Shown here in pieces: positions 17,789 through 28,107 of a stretch of DNA of 64,000 bases (the stretch's first letter is position 1; each line of letters begins with the position of its first letter). Source of the stretch: Gordonia sp. ABSL11-1 (lineage in GTDB: Bacteria > Actinomycetota > Actinomycetes > Mycobacteriales > Mycobacteriaceae). The notes below the pieces were generated by a model that made no database searches, was not told the DNA's origin, and was given only the letters and a program-made list of their open reading frames with translations. The position numbers were made by a program, and so were the translations under genes. The stretch is taken from positions 434,001 to 498,000 of the forward strand of contig NZ_JASXSI010000001.1 in the NCBI RefSeq assembly GCF_030315685.1. Direction: 5' to 3'.

Positions 17789-18343
17789 GTGAAGTTTCCG
17801 AAGATCGTGACTGCCGCACTGATCGCGGCATCGGTTGCATCGGTTGCGGCCTGTGGCAGCGATGACAGCGACATCCCGGAGGTGCCGACGGTCTCGTCCG
17901 CGGACTCCTCGGCGGATGCCGGAAGCGGTGGGGACAGCGGGGTGACCAACCCGAATCAGCGGCCGTCGGTCGCCACCCTCAACGAGATGCTCAACACGGC
18001 GCTGGATCCGAACGTGCCGAACTCGCAGAAGACCGAGCTGGTGGAGGGTTCCTCGGCGGACCCGAAGATCTTCGACGAGCTGGTCAAGGCCAAGCAGGAC
18101 AACCCGGACGTCACCTACGAGATCTTCCCGCCGGTCATCCCGGCCGGGCCGAACAAGGCGACGGTCAAGGTGCAGGTGAAGCTGCCCGACAACCCGCCGA
18201 CCAAGCTCGACGCGAGCATCGTCTACGTCGACGGACGGTGGAAGCTGTCGAGGAACACGGTGTGCCCGTTGATCACCGCGAACAACGTCACCACCCCGAT
18301 GTGCACCGATGCCGGTGGAGCGTCGTCGAAGGCACCCAACTGA
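17789..18343 (+). CDS. MTB12-like lipoprotein (low-molecular-weight antigen domain)
   Basis: Exported protein of 184 residues. The lipoprotein signal peptide ends in SVASVAAC, with Cys at about residue 22 as lipidation site, followed by a Ser/Asp-rich linker. The mature domain has the MTB12 pattern: SVATLNEMLNTALDPNVPNSQKTELVEGS, a central VKVQVKLP strand and the closing VYVDGRWKLSRNTVCPLI. M. tuberculosis MTB12 (Rv2376c) is secreted without a lipobox, so the lipidated form differs from that reference. Function unknown; family members are abundant envelope antigens. Confidence 0.82.
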   Translation: MKFPKIVTAALIAASVASVAACGSDDSDIPEVPTVSSADSSADAGSGGDSGVTNPNQRPSVATLNEMLNTALDPNVPNSQKTELVEGSSADPKIFDELVKAKQDNPDVTYEIFPPVIPAGPNKATVKVQVKLPDNPPTKLDASIVYVDGRWKLSRNTVCPLITANNVTTPMCTDAGGASSKAPN

Positions 18344-18356
18344 TCTGACGAGATCG

Positions 18357-18400
18357 ACGGAACGGGCCGGGACAGCATCGTCTGTCCCGGCCCGTTCCGT
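18357..18400. terminator. strong bidirectional terminator hairpin
   Basis: A perfect 19-bp inverted repeat (18357-18375 with 18382-18400) with a 6-nt CATCGT loop lies between the convergent lipoprotein genes, 14 bp after the upstream stop. Arms include GGAACGGGCCGGGACAG. No U-tract is present on either strand. Confidence 0.85.
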
Positions 18401-18446
18401 CATCCGGCGCGGGTGCCGTTCGGGACAGCGCGGAGTCTGCTGTCGG

Positions 18447-19373
18447 TCAGCGCCAGCCGACCGACAACGAGGTCCGCTGGATCAGGGGCTGGGCAGGATC
18501 TGCTCCGAAGAGTTCGCGCGCCCCGTCGACGTCGATGCGGCCGGCCACCGGCAGTCCGCGGGTGAGGTCGAGGGTGACCTGTCCGGTGCCGGAGTTGCTG
18601 AATCGGCTGATGTTCAGTGTCTGATCGGACCCGGGGATCGCGAACACGGAGTTGACCGGCGTCTCCTCGACGGTCACGTCCATGGTCAGTCGGTTGCCGT
18701 CCCAGGATCTGAGTGTGGCGTCGATGTGCTGGGTCACCGTTGCGGCCGAGGTGATCGTGCGCTCGGCGCGCCACCTCGCGCCCACCGCGATCGGCTCGGT
18801 CGGCAGGGGCACCGACAACTGCAGCGACTGCAACAGCGCCTGCTCGACGGCGAGCCGTGCCTCCGGTCCGGCCGATTCCGCGGGCAGCAACCGCAGTGAG
18901 ATGGGCATCGATCCGGGCCCGATGGCGAGACCCGCCTGCGAGCCCGCGACGGGTCGGAGCTGTCCGTCGAGCCCGGCGTCGGGCGAGGTGACCGTGCCCA
19001 GCACCATCTCCACATCGGTCGAGTCGGTGCAGTGAAACCGCGCCTCGAGTGGCATCTCGACCGTCTGGGCCTGCTCGTCACCGACCGCCGCCACCGACGA
19101 TGTGGTCACCAGCGTCGCCGCCTGTGGGCTGCCCCGGTCCGGCGCCGCGGCCGCCACCTTCCGCTCGCCGGCCCCGGGGTCGGTCACCGTCACCTTCGCC
19201 GGCGGGATGGCCAGCAGGTCGACGCCCTCGCGTCCGGACGTCGTCTCCGTGGCGCAACCGCCCTGCTGCGTGGCGTCGGACCCCGTGACGTCGGGTTCCT
19301 CGTCCGCCCCGCACCCGGCGAGTCCGATCAGGAGGGCTGCGGCGGCGGCGACACGGGTGCGGCGGGGATACAC
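18447..19373 (-). CDS. lipoprotein of unknown function
   Basis: Protein of 308 residues from GTG 19373. The signal peptide (basic RRTR, then [13 protein letters not shown]) ends in a clear lipobox with Cys at about residue 20. The mature part is beta-rich and Ala/Gly/Thr-rich, with two repeated-looking halves ([21 protein letters not shown] and [21 protein letters not shown]). I do not recognise the family. It is divergent from lspA, the signal peptidase that would process it, with only 54 bp between the starts. No Shine-Dalgarno sequence is evident, so the start is less certain than the lipobox. Confidence 0.75.
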   Translation of the reverse strand: MYPRRTRVAAAAALLIGLAGCGADEEPDVTGSDATQQGGCATETTSGREGVDLLAIPPAKVTVTDPGAGERKVAAAAPDRGSPQAATLVTTSSVAAVGDEQAQTVEMPLEARFHCTDSTDVEMVLGTVTSPDAGLDGQLRPVAGSQAGLAIGPGSMPISLRLLPAESAGPEARLAVEQALLQSLQLSVPLPTEPIAVGARWRAERTITSAATVTQHIDATLRSWDGNRLTMDVTVEETPVNSVFAIPGSDQTLNISRFSNSGTGQVTLDLTRGLPVAGRIDVDGARELFGADPAQPLIQRTSLSVGWR

Positions 19374-19427
19374 GGCAGCCAGGGTATTGCAGGCCTCGTG
19401 GATGATGGTGAGGTGGATGATGGAGTC

Positions 19428-20081
19428 ATGAGCCAAACGACACCCGGGCCTCGCGAGGGTGGGGAACCCGAGGGCGTCGAGTCGGCGAGCACGGACGAGG
19501 GGCGCCGTCGGCGGGCCGTGGTGGCGATCCTGCTCGGTATCGCGGCGACCGTGGTCGGCCTCGATCTGCTGACCAAGACGCTCGCGGTCGCGAATCTCGA
19601 CCCGATGCGGCCGGTGCACATCATCGGCGATGTGGTGACCCTTCGGCTGGTGCGCAACAGTGGTGCGGCGTTCTCCATGGCGTCCGGCTACACCTGGATC
19701 CTGACGATCGTGGCGCTGTGTGTGGTCGTCGGCATCGTGCGGTACAGCGGCCGGCTGCGCTCACCCTGGTGGATTCTCGGTCTCGGTCTGGTGCTCGGCG
19801 GCGCCATGGGCAATCTCGCCGACCGCATCTTCCGGTCGCCCGGACCGCTGCGTGGACATGTCGTCGACTTCGTGTCCGTCGGATGGTGGCCGGTGTTCAA
19901 CGTCGCCGACTCCGCCGTCGTGTGCGGTGCGATCCTGTTGGTGGCCCTGTCGCTCTTCGGATTCGAGTACGACGGATCCCGCACCGGGTGGGCAGCGCGC
20001 CACGATCCCGACGAACCCGCCCCCGACGGGGCCCACGACTCCGGTGGTCCCGGCCGCCGGGTGGGGGACGCCGATGCGTGA
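19428..20081 (+). CDS. lspA: lipoprotein signal peptidase (signal peptidase II)
   Basis: Membrane aspartic protease of 217 residues that cleaves prolipoproteins before the lipidated Cys. Four membrane helices follow a charged N-terminal extension of about 28 residues. The catalytic aspartates are in [13 protein letters not shown] (about residue 132) and [13 protein letters not shown] (about 161), and RNSGAAFSM is the conserved helix-one box. Its C-terminal hydrophilic tail extends about 35 residues. It overlaps rluD by 8 bp, as in the Rv1539-Rv1540 pair. Confidence 0.95.
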   Translation: MSQTTPGPREGGEPEGVESASTDEGRRRRAVVAILLGIAATVVGLDLLTKTLAVANLDPMRPVHIIGDVVTLRLVRNSGAAFSMASGYTWILTIVALCVVVGIVRYSGRLRSPWWILGLGLVLGGAMGNLADRIFRSPGPLRGHVVDFVSVGWWPVFNVADSAVVCGAILLVALSLFGFEYDGSRTGWAARHDPDEPAPDGAHDSGGPGRRVGDADA

Positions 20082-21000
20082 ATCCCGCTCGATGCCAGTA
20101 CCGGACGGACTCGACGGGATGCGGCTCGACGCCGGCGTGGCCCGCATCCTGGGGTTGTCGCGGACGGTGGCCGCGACACTCGCCGAGGGCGGTGACGTCA
20201 CGGTGGACGGGGTCGTCGTCGGCAAGTCCCACAAGCTCTCCGCCGGCACCTGGCTCGATGTCACGCTGCCGGCGCCGGCCGAGCCGCTCCGCGTCGAGCC
20301 GACCCCCGTCGAGGGACTCGACATCATCTATCACGACTCCGACATCATAGTCGTCGACAAACCGATCGGCGTCGCCGCGCATCCGTCGCAGGGGTGGACC
20401 GGCCCGACCGTCGTCGGCGCGCTCGCCGCGGCCGGCTACCGCATCTCCACCTCGGGCGCCCCGGAGCGTCAGGGGATCGTGTCCCGGCTCGACGTCGGCA
20501 CGTCGGGCGTCATGGTGATCGCGGTGTCCGAGAACGCGTACACGATGCTCAAACGTGCGTTCCGTGATCGCGAGGTCGACAAGGGATATCGCGCACTGGT
20601 GCAGGGCCACCTGGACCCGCCGTCGGGCACGATCGATGCGCCGATCGGGCGTCACCGGAGCAGCGACTGGAAGTTCGCGGTGACCGCCGGTGGCAAGCCG
20701 AGTGTCACCCATTACGACACGCTCGAGATGTTCGCGTCGGCATCGCTGATAGACGTCCACCTCGAGACCGGCCGCACCCACCAGATCCGGGTGCACTTCT
20801 CCGCCCTGCATCACCCGTGCTGCGGGGACCTGACCTACGGCGCGGACCCGGTCCTGGCGCAGCGCCTCGGCCTGGAACGGCAGTGGCTGCATGCCCGCTC
20901 GCTCGCCTTCGCCCATCCCGCCGACGGACGGCGCGTCGAGTTCACCAGCCCGTACCCGGCCGATCTCCAGGCCGCGCTCGATCTCCTGCGCGAGGACTGA
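20074..21000 (+). CDS. rluD: RluD-family 23S rRNA/tRNA pseudouridine synthase
   Basis: Enzyme of 308 residues with an N-terminal S4 RNA-binding domain ([21 protein letters not shown]) and an RluA-type catalytic domain. The catalytic Asp is in [13 protein letters not shown] (about residue 141; the usual HRLD is SRLD here), with the [12 protein letters not shown] and GRTHQIRVH motifs also present. It probably modifies uridines in 23S rRNA. ATG 20074 overlaps the lspA stop. The precise target positions cannot be assigned. Confidence 0.9.
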   Translation: MRESRSMPVPDGLDGMRLDAGVARILGLSRTVAATLAEGGDVTVDGVVVGKSHKLSAGTWLDVTLPAPAEPLRVEPTPVEGLDIIYHDSDIIVVDKPIGVAAHPSQGWTGPTVVGALAAAGYRISTSGAPERQGIVSRLDVGTSGVMVIAVSENAYTMLKRAFRDREVDKGYRALVQGHLDPPSGTIDAPIGRHRSSDWKFAVTAGGKPSVTHYDTLEMFASASLIDVHLETGRTHQIRVHFSALHHPCCGDLTYGADPVLAQRLGLERQWLHARSLAFAHPADGRRVEFTSPYPADLQAALDLLRED

Positions 21001-21025
21001 GCCACCCGTCCTTCGGACGCGTGGC
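21001..21025 (+). terminator. hairpin directly after the rluD stop
   Basis: GCCACCCGTCC (21001-21011) pairs with GGACGCGTGGC (21015-21025) with 10 of 11 matches and a TTC loop. It starts at the base after the stop codon, suggesting the end of the lspA-rluD message before dnaE. No U-tract. Confidence 0.6.
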
Positions 21026-21089
21026 GGCGCGTTTCCCGACACGCGCCACCGACACGCCGACAAGGCGCGAAAGCGTCAGTGCCGCGTCA

Positions 21090-21095
21090 TACAGT
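21090..21095 (+). promoter_or_regulatory. candidate -10 box of dnaE
   Basis: TACAGT fits the TANNNT pattern and lies 40 bp before the dnaE start, after the rluD terminator hairpin. No recognisable -35. Confidence 0.4.
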
Positions 21096-21134
21096 GATCA
21101 CGACCCCGCGACCCGAAAGTGACCCCACTTGCCG

Positions 21135-24100
21135 ATGTCCAATTCGTTCGTCCACCTGCACAACCACACCGAGTACTCCATGCTCGACGGTGCCGCGAAG
21201 GTGTCGCCGCTGTTCGCCGAGGCCAAACGTCTCGGCATGACGGCGATCGGGATGACCGACCACGGCAACATGTTCGGGGCGAGCGAGTTCTACAACACCG
21301 CGGTCAACAACGACATCACGCCGATCATCGGCATCGAGGCCTACATCGCGCCGGAATCGCGGTTCAACACCAAGCGTGTCACCTGGGGCACCCGCGATCA
21401 GAAAGACGACGACGTCTCCGGCAGCGGCGCGTACACGCATATGACGATGGTTGCGGAGAACGCCACCGGGCTGCGCAACTTGTTCAAACTGTCGTCGCTG
21501 GCCTCCATCGAGGGGCAGCTCGGCAAGTGGTCGCGCATGGACGCCGATCTGATCGCCGAGCACGCCGAGGGCATCATCGCGACGACCGGCTGCCCGTCCG
21601 GTGAGGTGCAGACGCGCCTGCGGCTGGGGCAGGAGCGTGAGGCGCTCGAGGCGGCCGCGAAGTGGCAGGAGATCTTCGGCAAGGAGAACTTTTACCTCGA
21701 GCTCATGGAGCACGGTCTCGAGATCGAGCGGCGGGTCCGTGACGGACTGCTCGAGGTCGGTCGCAAACTCGGCATCAAGCCGCTGGTCACCAACGACTGC
21801 CACTACGTCACAAAGGACCACGCGAAGAGCCACGAGGCGCTGCTGTGCGTGCAGACCGGCAAGACGTTGTCGGACCCGACGCGATTCAAGTTCGACGGCG
21901 ACGGATACTTCCTGAAGTCCGCCGACGAGATGCGTGCACTCTGGGATGACGTCGTGCCCGGCGCCTGCGACAACACGCTCGAGATCGGGGAGCGGGTACA
22001 GAGCTATTCCGAAGTCTTCGCCCACCGCGACCGCATGCCGGTCTTCCCGGTGCCCGAGGGGGAATCGCAGCAGACCTGGCTGCGCAAGGAGGTCGCCGAG
22101 GGCCTCGCCGAGCGCCGGTTCGCGGGGACCGAGGTGCCGGTCGAGTACCAGGAGCGCGCCAACCACGAGCTCGACGTCATCATCCAGATGGGATTCCCGG
22201 CCTACTTCCTGGTGGTCGGCGATCTCATCCGCCACGCGCTCGAGGTCGGCATCCGCGTGGGGCCCGGGCGAGGTTCGGCAGCGGGTTCGCTGGTCGCCTG
22301 GGCACTCGGGATCACCAATATCGACCCCATCAAGTACGACCTGCTGTTCGAACGGTTCCTCAACCCCGAACGCGTGTCCATGCCCGACATCGACATCGAC
22401 TTCGACGACCGTCGGCGCGGCGAGATGGTGCGGTACGCGACGCAGCGGTGGGGTAGCGAGAAGGTCGCCCAGGTCATCACCTTCGGCACCATCAAGACCA
22501 AGGCCGCGATCAAGGACTCGGCCCGCGTTCAGTTCGGCCAGCCCGGGTTTGCCATCGCCGACCGGATCACCAAGGCGCTGCCGCCGCCGGTCATGGCCAA
22601 GGACATCCCGGTCTGGGGCATCACGAACCCGGATCACGAGCGGTTCAACGAGGCCGCCGAGGTGCGCACGCTCATCGAGACCGATCCGGACGTCAAGAAG
22701 ATCTACGACACCGCACTGGGTCTCGAGGGCCTGATTCGCAACGCGGGCGTGCACGCGTGCGCGGTGATCATGTCGTCGGAACCGCTCACCGATGCGATCC
22801 CGGTGTGGAAACGCGCCCAGGACGGCGCCATCATCACCGGCTGGGACTATCCGTCGTGTGAAGCCATCGGCCTACTGAAGATGGACTTCCTGGGACTGCG
22901 CAACCTGACCGTCATCGGCGATGCGATCGAGAACATCAAACTCAATCGCGGTATCGACCTCGACCTGGACACGCTCGCGCTCGACGATGCGAAAACCTTC
23001 GAGTTACTTGCGCGCGGGAACTCTCTCGGCGTGTTCCAGCTCGACGGTGCGGCCATGCGCGAACTACTCAAACGGATGCAGCCCAACGCGTTCGAAGACA
23101 TCATCGCGGTCAACGCCCTGTACCGGCCAGGACCGATGGGCATGAACGCCCACAACGACTACGCCGACCGCAAGAACGGGCGCCAACAGGTCAAACCGAT
23201 CCACCCCGAGCTCGAGGAGCCACTCGAGGACATCCTCTCCGAGACCTACGGCCTCATCGTCTACCAAGAGCAGATCATGCACATCGCGCAGAAGGTAGCG
23301 GGGTATTCGCTTGGCCGAGCCGATATCCTGCGTCGCGCCATGGGCAAGAAGAAGGCCGAAGTGCTCGCCGCCGAGTTCGAGGGTTTCGAGGCCGGAATGA
23401 AGGAGAACGGGTTCTCCTCAGCCGCGATCAAGGCGCTGTGGGACACCATCCTGCCGTTCGCCGGATACGCGTTCAACAAATCCCACGCGGCCGGCTACGC
23501 GCTCGTCGGGTACTGGACGGCCTATCTCAAGGCGAATTACCCTGCCGAGTACATGGCGGGTCTGCTGACCTCGGTGGGTGACGACAAGGACAAGTCGGCG
23601 ATCTATCTCGCCGACTGCCGCAAACTCGGGATCACCGTCCTACCGCCCGACGTCAACGAGTCGCAGCGCAACTTCGCGGCCGTCGGCACCGACATCCGAT
23701 TCGGCCTGGCCGCGGTGCGTAACGTCGGCACCGGCGTGGTGTCGTCGATCCTCGCCGCGCGCGAGGAGAAGGGGAAGTTCACCAGCTTCTCCGACTACCT
23801 GGGCAAGATCGACGTGACGGCCTGCAACAAGAAGGTCACCGAATCGCTCATCAAGGCCGGCGCCTTCGACTCCCTGGCCCATCCTCGCAAGGGCCTGTTC
23901 CTGATCCACGGCGACGCCGTCGAATCGGTGATCGGCACCAAGAAGGCCGAGGCGATCGGCCAGTTCGACCTGTTCGGTGACGCCGGCGGTGCCGACGACA
24001 CCATGGCCGAGGTGTTCGCGGTCAAGGTGCCCGACGAGGAATGGGACTCCAAGCACAAGCTGGCACTCGAACGAGAGATGTTGGGGCTGTACGTGTCCGG

Positions 24101-24680
24101 TCACCCGCTCGGCGGTGTCGAGCACGCGATCGCCGCGCAGACCGACACGTCCATCACCGCACTGCTCGAGGGGTCGGTCCCCGACGGCGCGCAGATCACC
24201 ATCGGCGGGATCATCTCGTCGGTGAACCGCCGGGTGAACAAGAAGGGCGAGCCGTACGCCGTCGTGACCCTCGAGGACATGGTCGGTGGTGTCGAGGTCT
24301 ACTTCTTCCCGCGGTCGTTCTCCGTGTTCGGGCTCGACATCGTCGCGGACAACATCGTGCTCATCAAGGCGCGGGTCAACGTCCGCGACGACAGCACCAT
24401 GATCAGTGCCAACGACCTCGCCGTCCCGGACCTGGCCGCGGTCGGCACCGCCAAGCCTGTCGCGCTGACCCTCAGTGCTCGCGCCTGCACACCGGACCGG
24501 GTGCAGGCCCTCAAGCAGGTGCTGTCGCGGCATCCGGGTACCGCCGACGTCCACGTGACTCTGGTCAGTGAGCAGCGCTCGACGCTCCTGCGGCTCACCG
24601 ACGCACTCCGGGTCACCCCGAGTTCAGCCCTCATGGGCGACCTGAAGGCCTTGCTCGGCCCCAGCTGCATGAGTGGCTGA
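21135..24680 (+). CDS. dnaE: DNA polymerase III alpha subunit (replicative, DnaE1)
   Basis: Replicative polymerase of 1181 residues. The N-terminal PHP domain keeps its metal ligands ([23 protein letters not shown]), which in mycobacterial DnaE1 supports proofreading. The polymerase active site contains [17 protein letters not shown] (catalytic Asp about residues 418-422) and [15 protein letters not shown]. The C-terminal beta-clamp motif is GQFDLFGD (about 940), then an OB fold ([18 protein letters not shown]). ATG 21135 is preferred over TTG 21129. Position matches Rv1547. Confidence 0.96.
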   Translation: MSNSFVHLHNHTEYSMLDGAAKVSPLFAEAKRLGMTAIGMTDHGNMFGASEFYNTAVNNDITPIIGIEAYIAPESRFNTKRVTWGTRDQKDDDVSGSGAYTHMTMVAENATGLRNLFKLSSLASIEGQLGKWSRMDADLIAEHAEGIIATTGCPSGEVQTRLRLGQEREALEAAAKWQEIFGKENFYLELMEHGLEIERRVRDGLLEVGRKLGIKPLVTNDCHYVTKDHAKSHEALLCVQTGKTLSDPTRFKFDGDGYFLKSADEMRALWDDVVPGACDNTLEIGERVQSYSEVFAHRDRMPVFPVPEGESQQTWLRKEVAEGLAERRFAGTEVPVEYQERANHELDVIIQMGFPAYFLVVGDLIRHALEVGIRVGPGRGSAAGSLVAWALGITNIDPIKYDLLFERFLNPERVSMPDIDIDFDDRRRGEMVRYATQRWGSEKVAQVITFGTIKTKAAIKDSARVQFGQPGFAIADRITKALPPPVMAKDIPVWGITNPDHERFNEAAEVRTLIETDPDVKKIYDTALGLEGLIRNAGVHACAVIMSSEPLTDAIPVWKRAQDGAIITGWDYPSCEAIGLLKMDFLGLRNLTVIGDAIENIKLNRGIDLDLDTLALDDAKTFELLARGNSLGVFQLDGAAMRELLKRMQPNAFEDIIAVNALYRPGPMGMNAHNDYADRKNGRQQVKPIHPELEEPLEDILSETYGLIVYQEQIMHIAQKVAGYSLGRADILRRAMGKKKAEVLAAEFEGFEAGMKENGFSSAAIKALWDTILPFAGYAFNKSHAAGYALVGYWTAYLKANYPAEYMAGLLTSVGDDKDKSAIYLADCRKLGITVLPPDVNESQRNFAAVGTDIRFGLAAVRNVGTGVVSSILAAREEKGKFTSFSDYLGKIDVTACNKKVTESLIKAGAFDSLAHPRKGLFLIHGDAVESVIGTKKAEAIGQFDLFGDAGGADDTMAEVFAVKVPDEEWDSKHKLALEREMLGLYVSGHPLGGVEHAIAAQTDTSITALLEGSVPDGAQITIGGIISSVNRRVNKKGEPYAVVTLEDMVGGVEVYFFPRSFSVFGLDIVADNIVLIKARVNVRDDSTMISANDLAVPDLAAVGTAKPVALTLSARACTPDRVQALKQVLSRHPGTADVHVTLVSEQRSTLLRLTDALRVTPSSALMGDLKALLGPSCMSG

Positions 24681-24816
24681 ACTGCGACGATACGCCGATC
24701 GGCGGATATCCGAACGCCAGGTTTCGGCCACCCGAACATTTTAGTCCAGTCTGAGTTACACTCGGAGACGTGGAGATCGCCCAGCCCGCGATCACCGCCG
24801 ACATCGAGGAGTGACG

Positions 24817-25074
24817 ATGACCGCAGCGAATCCGACAGCACTGGTCGAGGTACGTTCCGGACACGGTCGTGCCGCCGACGCACCCGTCGTCGACATCGCC
24901 GGTGTCGAATGGCCGACCCACAAGGTGCACGCCGTGATCGCCGCACTCGTCGTCGCGCTGATCGCGTTGACGATCACCGGCTCCGCGTCCGCGGTCGCGT
25001 GGTCCTCCGGTGTGGCGTTGGTCGCCGTGTGGTGGGCCGAGCGTGCCTGGTATGCGCTGCATCCGCGCCCCTGA
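24817..25074 (+). CDS. small two-helix membrane protein
   Basis: Protein of 85 residues from ATG 24817, five bases after a strong GAGGAG site. The N-terminal 35 residues are hydrophilic; then two hydrophobic segments (VIAALVVALIALTITGS and AVAWSSGVALVAVWWAE) end in RAWYALHPRP. No family recognised. A promoter is plausible just upstream (TTACACT near 24757). Good ribosome site and hydrophobic pattern support a real gene. Confidence 0.65.
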   Translation: MTAANPTALVEVRSGHGRAADAPVVDIAGVEWPTHKVHAVIAALVVALIALTITGSASAVAWSSGVALVAVWWAERAWYALHPRP

Positions 25075-25163
25075 TCGGCACCGGACCCGCATCCCTCCGC
25101 GTGGACGGCAACCCGATCTGCGCCGAGGCGCACCCTGATGGTCATCGACGGCAGGCTCCGCCG

Positions 25164-26186
25164 TCAGGCTCCCGGGTGAGCCGCTGTCGTGGCCGGGTCG
25201 AACCCGCCTGGGATCTCGTAGATCCGGCCGTCGAAGCCGGCCCGGTAGAGGTGGCCGGCGGAGAAGCCCTGACCACCGCGACCGTACGAGAGCACGCTCG
25301 ACAGCGGGAGCCCGGATGCCAGGACGCAGTAGCGACCCGGTGCGGTGATCCGCACGACCTGCCCTGCCGCGTTGAACGGCACCACCGGCCGCTCCCGCGA
25401 ATCCAGCGTCAGCCCGTCGGGCGTGGCGGTGATGTCACCGCCGAGGTTCAGCAGGCTCTGCACGACACGAGGATTGGCCGTCGAGATCCGGCTCACCCCA
25501 GGATTGACGAACGTCCGCGACACATACAACCACCGATCGCCCCGGCCGAGCACGGCCCCGTTCGCGCTCGGCAGCGATCCCCAGTTCGCCTGTACTGCCC
25601 CGTTCGGATATGTCCGGCCGATCAGATTGCCGAAATCATTGGTGGCATACACGATTCCGTTGCCCGCGACGTCCATGCCGTTGGCGGCGGACAATCCGCG
25701 GACCCATGGTCGCAACGCCAGGTTTGCGGTGTTGAGTCGCGCGATCCCGGCGTGCCGCAGCGCATCTCCGACGACCACCCGGGCATCGGCCCCGTAGCCG
25801 ACGAGTAGTGCGCCGTCGCGCGCCCACGCGAGAGCACCCGCACCCCCGTCGGGAACCCGCGCGATCGGGACGGCAGGTGCACCCGGGCGCGACAGCCGGA
25901 ACACCCGCCCGGAGTTGAGATCCGTGGTGTACAGGCGACCGCCTGCATCGACGGTGAGGCCCTCCAGCGCGGCACCCGGCACCGTCCCCACCAGGCGCGC
26001 GGGTTGGCCCGCGCCGGGGCAGACCGGTGCGGCGTTCGCCTGTGGGGCGGTGACGGCGGTCGCCAGGCCCGCGGTCACCGCGGTCACCGCGGCCGCCGAC
26101 ACCGCCGCGACGACACGGCGTCGGCGGGTGCGGCGAACACGGGGCCGGGGTGACGCCGACGGGGTCGAGAAGGTGCGTCCGAACAT
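25164..26186 (-). CDS. secreted SMP-30/gluconolactonase-like beta-propeller protein
   Basis: Exported protein of 340 residues. A long twin-arginine-like N-terminus (RTRRRRVVAAVSAAAVTAVTAG...) ends in an ANAAP cleavage site at about residue 53. The mature part is a repeated beta-propeller with strands such as LEGLTVDAGGRLYTTDLNSGRVFRL, NGMDVAGNGIVYATNDFGN and DGLTLDSRERPVVP, typical of SMP-30/gluconolaconase/LRE-like proteins. Metal ligands are not certain. GGGAGG lies 6 nt before ATG. It is convergent with the small membrane protein after dnaE. Substrate unknown. Confidence 0.8.
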   Translation of the reverse strand: MFGRTFSTPSASPRPRVRRTRRRRVVAAVSAAAVTAVTAGLATAVTAPQANAAPVCPGAGQPARLVGTVPGAALEGLTVDAGGRLYTTDLNSGRVFRLSRPGAPAVPIARVPDGGAGALAWARDGALLVGYGADARVVVGDALRHAGIARLNTANLALRPWVRGLSAANGMDVAGNGIVYATNDFGNLIGRTYPNGAVQANWGSLPSANGAVLGRGDRWLYVSRTFVNPGVSRISTANPRVVQSLLNLGGDITATPDGLTLDSRERPVVPFNAAGQVVRITAPGRYCVLASGLPLSSVLSYGRGGQGFSAGHLYRAGFDGRIYEIPGGFDPATTAAHPGA

Positions 26187-26370
26187 GGTGGGCCTCCCAT
26201 ATCGGTGTGCGTCGTCCCGCCATCGGATCGCCGGACCGGCGCGCAGTCGGCGGTGTACGACAGGATCGTTGACCTGTTGCGGAGTCTAGGCCGTGGACCA
26301 GCGCACGTCGACCACCACACGTCGACCACCGCGCGCGCCGACGACACGTGCAGGTGAGAGCATAGAGGTC

Positions 26371-27744
26371 GTGAGTACCCAGCAGGCACCGGTTCATCAG
26401 CATTCCTCGTTGACCGGCGACGCCGTCGTCGCCGCCGTCCCGCGAATTGCCGACGCCATTGCCCGCACCCCGCTCGAGGACGCACCGCGACTCTCCGCGG
26501 CCGTCGGTGCCCGTGTCTTCCTGAAGCGGGAGGATCTGCAGACGGTCCGCTCCTACAAGATCCGTGGCGCGTACAACGTGATGGCCCAGCTGTCCGAGCA
26601 GGAACTCTCCCGCGGCGTCGTCGCGGCGAGCGCCGGCAATCACGCACAGGGCGTTGCCTATGCATGCCGCACCATGCAGGTCTCTGGTCGGATCTACGTC
26701 CCGACGACGACTCCGAAGCAGAAGCGTGACCGAATCCTTTGGCATGGAGGCGATTTCGTCAAGCTGATCGCTGTGGGGGAGACCTACGACGCCGCCGCGG
26801 CGGCCGCTCAGGCCGACGTCATGCGTACCGGGGCCGCCTGGATCCACGCGTTCGACGACACCCGTACCGCGGCCGGCCAGGGCACGATCGCCCACGAGAT
26901 CGTCGACCAGCTCGGGCGGTTGCCCGACGTGGTGGTGGCGCCGGTCGGTGGTGGCGGCTGCCTGGCCGGGATGGCGACCTACCTCCGTTCGCTCAGCGAC
27001 GACGTCGCGATCGTCGGTGTCGAACCCACCGGCGCGGTCTCGCTGTCGGCGGCGCTGGCGGCGGGTGGGCCCGTCACGCTGGAGACGATCGACCCGTTCG
27101 TCGACGGTGCCGCCGTCAAACGCATCGGCTCCATCGGTCATCGGGTGATGGCGGAACTCGGGGCGACGATCGTGGCGCATCCCGTGCTCGCCGATGTCGC
27201 GCCTCGGCCTGCGGTGCCGGTCCTCGACGCGGACGTCCGGCACACGCCGTCCCCCGGAACCGCGCACATCATGCACGTCGACGAGGGCGCCATCTGTTCG
27301 ACGATGCTCGGGCTCTATCAGAACGAGGGCATCATCGCCGAGCCCGCGGGCGCACTCGCGGTGACCGCGTTGGCCGACCTCGACCTCCCGCCGGACGCCA
27401 CCGTGGTGTGCCTGATCTCGGGCGGCAACAACGACGTCTCACGCTACGGCGAGATCATCGAACGTTCGCTGGTGCACCAGGGTCTCAAGCACTACTTCCT
27501 CGTCGACTTCCCGCAGGAGCCGGGGGCGTTGCGCCGGTTCCTCGACGACGTGCTGGGGCCCGACGACGACATCACACTGTTCGAATACGTCAAGCGCAAC
27601 AACCGCGAGACCGGCGCCGCGCTCGTCGGCGTCGAGCTCGGGGAGCCCGAAGGCCTCGCCGGACTGATGGATCGGATGTCGCATTCGCGGCTGCACTGTG
27701 AGCGGCTCGAGCCGGGAACCCCCGCCTACGACTATCTGACGTGA
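26371..27744 (+). CDS. ilvA: threonine ammonia-lyase, biosynthetic type
   Basis: PLP enzyme of 457 residues converting threonine to 2-oxobutanoate, the first step to isoleucine. The Schiff-base lysine is in TVRSYKIRGAYN (residue 63), the phosphate loop in SAGNHAQGVAYA, and the glycine loop in PVGGGGCLAG. A C-terminal ACT-like regulatory region (HYFLVDFPQEPGALRRFLDDVLGP) implies isoleucine feedback. GTG 26371 follows GAGAGCATAGAGG. An extra stretch of roughly 28 residues (about 273-302, DVAPRPAVPVL...PGTAHIMH) interrupts the catalytic domain before HVDEGAICSTMLGLYQ; it is not present in the IlvA sequences I remember. Confidence 0.93.
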   Translation: MSTQQAPVHQHSSLTGDAVVAAVPRIADAIARTPLEDAPRLSAAVGARVFLKREDLQTVRSYKIRGAYNVMAQLSEQELSRGVVAASAGNHAQGVAYACRTMQVSGRIYVPTTTPKQKRDRILWHGGDFVKLIAVGETYDAAAAAAQADVMRTGAAWIHAFDDTRTAAGQGTIAHEIVDQLGRLPDVVVAPVGGGGCLAGMATYLRSLSDDVAIVGVEPTGAVSLSAALAAGGPVTLETIDPFVDGAAVKRIGSIGHRVMAELGATIVAHPVLADVAPRPAVPVLDADVRHTPSPGTAHIMHVDEGAICSTMLGLYQNEGIIAEPAGALAVTALADLDLPPDATVVCLISGGNNDVSRYGEIIERSLVHQGLKHYFLVDFPQEPGALRRFLDDVLGPDDDITLFEYVKRNNRETGAALVGVELGEPEGLAGLMDRMSHSRLHCERLEPGTPAYDYLT

Positions 27745-28107
27745 GTGCTGGGCTCCTGTGTCCCTTCAGGTGCAAGCTGTTCGATTGAGGTGCGGCTGCT
27801 CTATAAGCATTGACACGCACATTCACGGCTTGATGCTTGCGTGGCGGCACGGCGGGAGGAGGAGTCTCCGCGCGTTCACTGCGAAGTGCATCGCCGCGAT
27901 CGTTACGGTAGCCACGATCATCGGAGCGCCCCCGACCATCAGCAAGCCCCAGAGACTGGTCCAGTGCGTCAGCCCGTAGACGGTCAGTGCAGCGAGCGCA
28001 GCGACAGCCACCCACGACATCCACCACCGCATCGTCAGCGCAGCGGCCGCTGGTGGGGCGCCGAGCAATGTTGTATTCGACTCAGTGACCGGGAATAGTG
28101 GGAAACC
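27745..28107. other. gap after ilvA, start of a lower-GC accessory stretch
   Basis: The 363 bp between ilvA and the next plus-strand gene carry only a possible small minus-strand membrane protein (27823-28032). Base composition is visibly less GC-rich than the flanking housekeeping genes, and this trend continues to about 30.3 kb. No repeat, tRNA or integrase remnant was recognised. Confidence 0.5.
27823..28032 (-). CDS. possible small membrane protein
   Basis: Reading frame of 69 residues: MRWWMSWVAVAALAALTVYG, then TSLWGLLMVGGAPMIVATVTIAA, then a basic tail NARRLLLPP. Two hydrophobic helices with a positive C-terminal end make it look like a real membrane protein. No ribosome site is visible before the ATG, and the frame stays open further upstream, so the start is uncertain. 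It is divergent from the 92-residue gene at 28108. Function unknown. Confidence 0.4.
   Translation of the reverse strand: MRWWMSWVAVAALAALTVYGLTHWTSLWGLLMVGGAPMIVATVTIAAMHFAVNARRLLLPPCRHASIKP

Noticed and set aside
24693..24704. CGCCGATCGGCG palindrome after dnaE
   Set aside because: Twelve-base GC palindromes are common here; no tail or gene context makes it a convincing terminator or operator.
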